Source: Paenibacillus wynnii (GTDB lineage: Bacteria; Bacillota; Bacilli; Paenibacillales; Paenibacillaceae). From it: 64,000 nucleotides of DNA. Made by a program: the position numbers and the translations under genes. The notes under the pieces were generated by a model that saw only the letters and a list, made by a program, of their open reading frames with translations, did not search any database and was not told the origin of the DNA. Of this stretch, positions 60,215 to 64,000 are shown piece after piece (position 1 is the stretch's first letter; each line of letters opens with the position of its first letter). The stretch is from contig NZ_JQCR01000003.1 in assembly GCF_000757885.1 (NCBI RefSeq), positions 682,001-746,000 on the forward strand, written 5' to 3'.

Positions 60215-60883
60215 ATGGATAACCACAAAATACAAATCTTAATGGATTCTTTGCTGCCCCTGCTTAAAGCCGGGGTGGCTTTTACAATTCCACTCACTCT
60301 CGTTTCATTTGCAATTGGATTATTGCTAGCTGTATTAACCGCACTGGTTCGCCTTTCCTCTTGGAGAATTCCGAAGTTGATTGCCGGTTTCTATGTATGG
60401 GTCATTCGGGGAACACCGCTATTACTGCAGCTCTTTATTATCTTTTATGGTTTGCCTGCAGTTGGAATTATATTGGAACCATTTACAGCCGCTGTTATTG
60501 GTTTCTCACTAAGTGTGGGTGCCTATTCTTCAGAAATTGTACGTGCTGCTATAATATCCATACATAAAGGCCAATGGGAAGCTGCTTTCTCCGTGGGCAT
60601 GACCCGCGGTCAGGCATTACGCCGTGTCATATTGCCGCAAGCTGCGAGAGTTTCCGTTCCGCCACTCGCGAACTCCTTTATTAGTCTGGTCAAGGACACA
60701 TCGCTTGCTGCAAGTATCACGTATGTAGAAATGTTCAGAACTGCCCAACAAGTTGTAGCTGCAACCTATGAGCCGCTGCTGCTGTATTGTGAAGCAGGTG
60801 TGATTTACCTGATATTCAGCACCGTTCTGTCCACTCTGCAAAACTACCTGGAGAAGCGGTTTGACCGATACTCTGCGAGTTAA
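60215..60883 (+). CDS. Polar amino-acid ABC transporter permease
   Basis: The 222-residue protein has about five helices, the HisMQ-family N-terminal segment IPLTLVSFAIGLLLAV, YVWVIRGTPLLLQLFI, and the EAA loop GQWEAAFSVGMTRGQALRRV. It is TcyB-like. It lies 26 bases after the binding-protein gene and 14 before the ATPase gene. Confidence 0.9.
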   Translation: MDNHKIQILMDSLLPLLKAGVAFTIPLTLVSFAIGLLLAVLTALVRLSSWRIPKLIAGFYVWVIRGTPLLLQLFIIFYGLPAVGIILEPFTAAVIGFSLSVGAYSSEIVRAAIISIHKGQWEAAFSVGMTRGQALRRVILPQAARVSVPPLANSFISLVKDTSLAASITYVEMFRTAQQVVAATYEPLLLYCEAGVIYLIFSTVLSTLQNYLEKRFDRYSAS

Positions 60884-60897
60884 AGGAGAAGATAAAC

Positions 60898-61650
60898 TTG
60901 ATTGAGATACAGGATTTGCATAAATCATTTGGATCGCTTGAAGTATTGAAAGGCATTAACCTGAAGCTTGAACATGGCAAGGTACTTGTTATTATTGGTC
61001 CTTCCGGTTCCGGTAAAACGACTTTACTCCGGTGTTTTAACCTACTGGAGGTTCCTGACCGAGGGAGTATTGTCCTTAGTGATACAAAACTCGATTTCAC
61101 CAATGTTAAAAAGGTTCCACAAAATAGTGTTCTGGAGCTTCGCAGAAAAACAGGGATGGTCTTTCAATCCTACAACCTTTTCCCACATATGACCGTACTT
61201 GGGAATGTGATGGAGGGACAGATCACAGTCCAGAAGTTGCCTAAAGAGGATGCTCGTAAACGAGCTTTGGCATTGTTGGATAAGGTAGGGCTTTCTGAAA
61301 AAGCAGATTCATATCCTCATCAGTTATCCGGCGGACAGCAGCAGCGGGTAGGTATTGCCCGAGCGATGGCTGTTGAACCGGAGGTACTGCTGTTCGATGA
61401 GCCTACATCAGCCCTTGATCCTGAATTGGTCGGTGATGTGCTGAAGGTTATTAAGCAGCTGGCTGCTGAAGGGATGACTATGGTTATCGTCACTCATGAG
61501 ATGAAGTTTGCTGCAGATGTGGCGGATACAATTATTCTGATGGATAATGGTCTTATCTTAGAGCAAGGAACTCCTCAGGAGGTACTGGTACATCCGAAGA
61601 GCCCGCGTGCGCGGCAATTTCTAAATCGGCTGAGCGGGGAAGCAGAATAG
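60898..61650 (+). CDS. Polar amino-acid ABC transporter ATPase
   Basis: The 250-residue ATPase has Walker A GPSGSGKTTLLRC, Q-loop MVFQSYNLFPHMTV, signature LSGGQQQRVGIARAM, Walker B VLLFDEPTSALD and H-loop VTHEMKFA. TTG start eight bases after AAAGGAG. It is TcyC-like and completes a three-gene import system. Confidence 0.92.
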   Translation: MIEIQDLHKSFGSLEVLKGINLKLEHGKVLVIIGPSGSGKTTLLRCFNLLEVPDRGSIVLSDTKLDFTNVKKVPQNSVLELRRKTGMVFQSYNLFPHMTVLGNVMEGQITVQKLPKEDARKRALALLDKVGLSEKADSYPHQLSGGQQQRVGIARAMAVEPEVLLFDEPTSALDPELVGDVLKVIKQLAAEGMTMVIVTHEMKFAADVADTIILMDNGLILEQGTPQEVLVHPKSPRARQFLNRLSGEAE

Positions 61651-61672
61651 ACTTTCTATAAATTCTTATAAT

Positions 61673-61719
61673 AAAAAAACTCCGAGAGCCACTATGAAAA
61701 GCGGTCTTCGGAGTTTTTA
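61673..61719. terminator. Bidirectional terminator between convergent genes
   Basis: AAAAACTCCGA pairs with TCGGAGTTTTT, with AGAGCC/GGTCTT inside. Runs of T follow the stem on both strands, so it can end both the ABC operon and the minus-strand SLH gene. Confidence 0.85.
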
Positions 61720-61741
61720 GTATTTGTATGGACTACGGCTG

Positions 61742-62410
61742 TTATTGCACCGGAGCAGGATGCGCTTTTAAATATTCAAGGGCGTTGTATAACATTACAG
61801 CGGCTTCGGCACGAGTAAGCTCACTTTTTGGATTAAACTTACCGTTGGTATCCAAGGTAGTGATTTTGTATATCAAAGAACGCTGGACACTTCCTTGATA
61901 CGAAGGATCTAGTTGACTATCGTCTGCAATATCTGCAGGTATGATTTTGATCAGTGGCAGATTTCCCGCCTTCTCAACACCTTGCACTAATAATGCAGTG
62001 AAAAGTTCCTTGGTCATGGTCTTGGACGGATCGATATCTTTAGGAATATCTACACCATTATAGTGAGCATTAATGAAAGCCTCTGCATACCAAGTATTAT
62101 CTTTTACTTTCTTGAAGATATCGCTGGCTATAGGTGCTTTGTTGAAATCAATAGCTGCCAAGCTAAGTTGCAGTCCACCAGAGATGAATTGGATTCCTTG
62201 ACCTGCTGTCATTAGATTCTTGGGTAGAAATTGCGAATCCGTTACACCCTTGATTAATCCCTGATCCTTCAGAGAAATGATTTTGTCGGTTCCAGTAACG
62301 TTGTCGAGATCTTTGAAGCTGCCTCCAGCGGCGAAGATTTGCCCTCCGAGTGTGAAGGAGAGTATCGATATGGTTGTAATCGCTGTTATTGCACTTTTTT
62401 TAATGTTCAT
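61742..62410 (-). CDS. S-layer homology (SLH) domain protein
   Basis: This 222-residue secreted protein has a signal peptide (IKKSAITAITTISILSFTLG, cut after QIFAAG) and SLH-like repeats: FKDLDNVTGTDKIISLKDQG with LIKGVTDSQFLPKNLMTAGQ, and near the C-terminus KFNPKSELTRAEAAVMLYNA. SLH domains attach proteins to secondary cell-wall polymer. It has no further catalytic domain, so its role may be structural. Confidence 0.82.
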   Translation of the reverse strand: MNIKKSAITAITTISILSFTLGGQIFAAGGSFKDLDNVTGTDKIISLKDQGLIKGVTDSQFLPKNLMTAGQGIQFISGGLQLSLAAIDFNKAPIASDIFKKVKDNTWYAEAFINAHYNGVDIPKDIDPSKTMTKELFTALLVQGVEKAGNLPLIKIIPADIADDSQLDPSYQGSVQRSLIYKITTLDTNGKFNPKSELTRAEAAVMLYNALEYLKAHPAPVQ

Positions 62411-62634
62411 GTCTTATTCACCTCGTATTAGGATTGGGCCAATGAAGAAGGCCTTTATTATCTTCTTTAACGAAGTTGTAAGGACTAATGTTGCAGGTAG
62501 GCAGCCTCTTTTCATTTGGGTGTTATTTTGTTATGCTTATTTCGTAACGATTACTAATTATCTCTTGATAGAATAGATTAGCTAGTCTCAAAGGGTGCGG
62601 ATGTTGAATCGTTCCAGAAAGGCAGGAGACCCTT

Positions 62635-63108
62635 ATGAATCCCATAGAACACATAGCCCAACAGTTTGCAGCACAAAACTATAAATTAACATCACAACGT
62701 GAAGCAATCGTACAGGTATTACTGGATAATGAGAAGGACCATTTAAGTGTGGAAGAAGTCTATATGATCGTTAAACTCAGCTATCCTCACCTTGGATTGG
62801 CGACAGTGTATCGTACATTGGAATTGTTAACGGAGCTTCATATCGTTGAGAAAATGAACTTTGGCGACGGGGTTGCGCGCTATGACTTGCGTGGTGATGA
62901 GCAGGCCCATATGCATCATCATTTAATATGTAATGTATGCGGTAAACTTGAAGAGATTAAGGATGATTGGCTGGTGGATTTGGAGAGCCGTCTGGAGCGG
63001 GAATACGGGTTCACGGTGACGGATCACCGTCTGGATTTCAAAGGCTCGTACAATACATGTAAATCAACGGGCTGCAAAAAGGAAAAAGATTGCAAGGCAG
63101 TATCTTAA
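62635..63108 (+). CDS. fur: Ferric uptake regulator Fur
   Basis: The 157-residue regulator has the Fur helix-turn-helix (YKLTSQREAIVQVLLDNEKD; GLATVYRTLELLTELHIV), HHHLICNVCG with the first CxxC, and a second Cys pair CKSTGCKKEKDC near the C-terminus, plus the histidine-rich metal site. FGDGVARYDLR matches the Bacillus Fur branch rather than PerR or Zur. GGCAGGAG precedes the ATG, and a strong terminator follows. Confidence 0.88.
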   Translation: MNPIEHIAQQFAAQNYKLTSQREAIVQVLLDNEKDHLSVEEVYMIVKLSYPHLGLATVYRTLELLTELHIVEKMNFGDGVARYDLRGDEQAHMHHHLICNVCGKLEEIKDDWLVDLESRLEREYGFTVTDHRLDFKGSYNTCKSTGCKKEKDCKAVS

Positions 63109-63136
63109 GCTGCAGAGTGTACTATAAGTCGTAAAT

Positions 63137-63171
63137 AAAAGGGTGACACGGAATCTCCGGTCACCCTTTTT
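63137..63171. terminator. Bidirectional terminator after fur
   Basis: AAAAGGGTGAC pairs with GTCACCCTTTT, with T-runs on both strands. It separates fur from the convergent AIM24-family gene. Confidence 0.9.
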
Positions 63172-63194
63172 GAAAATTTATATTTTAAAATAAC

Positions 63195-63875
63195 TTAACT
63201 TCGGGTAGGCACAAAAGATTTAATCCAGGTCCCGAAGTTGCCTGGGTTACGGCTTTGTACCAGTACAACGCCTTCACCGCGGAAGCGGCAGACAATGGCC
63301 TCACCGCTAGTCAAGCTGTTCAACCAACCTGAGGCTGCCTTTTCAATTTTGTAATCCATATAATCCGGCCAAGCTACAAGATGTCCGTTATCAATTATCA
63401 TTTCTTCTCCAGCTTCCAAGTTGATCGCATGAATGGCTCCGAAAGAGGAGAGGAAGACCGTACCGCTGCCGCTGATTTCAACGATGAAGAATCCTTCGCC
63501 GGATAAGAAACCTCTAGCCAAGTTCTGCATCTTGGTGTTTACTTGGATCCCCTGAGTCCCCGCGAGAAATCCATCTTTTTGAACATAAAGCTTATAAGAT
63601 CCGTCTAATTCAACAGCTTGTACATCCCCCAATGATCCTGGCGACAGCAAAACTTCACTTGATCCTCGAGTTGCAGTAAGTTCCTGGAAGAAAAACTTTT
63701 CTCCACTGAGCATTCTGCCAAGTCCCCGCATTATACCGCCGTCAACAGTACCCCTTAGTTCAACATTAGGAGACATAGCAACCATCGCGCCCATTTCAGC
63801 TTTGATGCTTTCACCAGCGTTCAGGTTCACCTTCAGCATAGCAAAGGCGCCTTCATACAAAACTTCATATTTCAT
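63195..63875 (-). CDS. AIM24/TIGR00266 family protein
   Basis: The 226-residue beta-rich protein has the repeated pattern LNAGESIKAEMGAMVAMS, GGIMRGLGRMLSGEKFFFQE and FLSGEGFFIVEISGSGTVFL of the AIM24 family. The bacterial function is unproven; the yeast member supports mitochondrial organisation. GGAGG precedes the ATG on the minus strand. The last 125 bases of the window (63876-64000) hold nothing I can name. Confidence 0.85.
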   Translation of the reverse strand: MKYEVLYEGAFAMLKVNLNAGESIKAEMGAMVAMSPNVELRGTVDGGIMRGLGRMLSGEKFFFQELTATRGSSEVLLSPGSLGDVQAVELDGSYKLYVQKDGFLAGTQGIQVNTKMQNLARGFLSGEGFFIVEISGSGTVFLSSFGAIHAINLEAGEEMIIDNGHLVAWPDYMDYKIEKAASGWLNSLTSGEAIVCRFRGEGVVLVQSRNPGNFGTWIKSFVPTRS

Positions 63876-64000
63876 GTTTTTTCCTCCGAATCTATTTTTG
63901 TAATGGATTAACTCTTAGGAGCAATATGGTGTCTTTTGCTGGCTGTGAGAACCCCAATATTATGATAAAATGAAAGTAGAACAACTGAAACAAAAACATA

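Noticed and set aside
62545..62570. Possible Fur box (GATTACTAATTATC) upstream of fur
   Set aside because: Only one half matches the GATAAT-type repeat well and the spacing is off by one base; too weak to claim autoregulation.
1..64000. CRISPR array, tRNA or rRNA genes, complete IS, prophage
   Set aside because: No regularly spaced direct repeats, no cloverleaf-type sequence, no transposase, integrase or phage structural gene was recognised on either strand.

Overview
The window looks like a chromosome segment of a spore-former-type Firmicute, most likely Paenibacillus or a close relative. Ribosome-binding sites are strong AGGAGG types and TTG/GTG starts are common. Several families are Bacillus/Paenibacillus-typical: DesK/DesR with Des, a Fur of the Bacillus type, an SLH-domain protein, a small DUF3934-like basic protein and a TPP-riboswitch thiamine operon. 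No rRNA, tRNA, intact insertion sequence or CRISPR array was seen.

Layout. (1) 1-3.9 kb: the 3' end of an AraC-type response regulator, then a membrane-fluidity module: a desaturase with a perfect DesR-like dyad upstream, and desK-desR. (2) 4.0-12.0 kb: a tight five-gene operon encoding a SWIM zinc-finger protein, a HEAT-repeat protein, a MoxR-type AAA+ ATPase, a large DUF5682 protein and a vWA/MIDAS protein. Function is not established; it is the best candidate here for an undescribed system. (3) 12.1-16.8 kb: ordinary chromosomal genes (small basic protein, glutamate racemase, ArsB/NhaD permease, an exported stand-alone thermolysin-propeptide homologue on the minus strand, an LD-carboxypeptidase).

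(4) About 16.9-51.5 kb: a conspicuously AT-rich accessory tract of about 50 short genes, almost all on the plus strand. It is dominated by small 'modifier' families (GNAT, Nudix, histidine phosphatase, DinB/YfiT, SAM methyltransferase, VOC, APH, CPT, two signal peptidase I paralogues) and by small membrane or unknown proteins. At least eleven genes are broken by frameshifts, nonsense codons or internal deletions, and a methyltransferase and a small membrane protein each occur twice. A short repeated intergenic element (25885, 27752, 31092) sits 55-69 bases before the next gene. The tract looks like a gene-accumulation region that is both gaining and losing genes.

(5) 51.6-56.7 kb, minus strand: a TPP-riboswitch-controlled operon for a pyrimidine-precursor ABC transporter plus thiM-thiD-thiE (salvage and TMP synthesis). 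(6) 56.7-59.1 kb: a divergent TetR repressor and DHA2-type multidrug exporter, with a palindromic operator in the exporter promoter spacer. (7) 59.2-61.7 kb: a polar amino-acid (cystine-like) ABC transporter operon. (8) 61.7-64 kb: an SLH-domain protein, Fur, and an AIM24-family protein. Only sequence reading was used; product names rest on motif recognition and have not been searched against a database.
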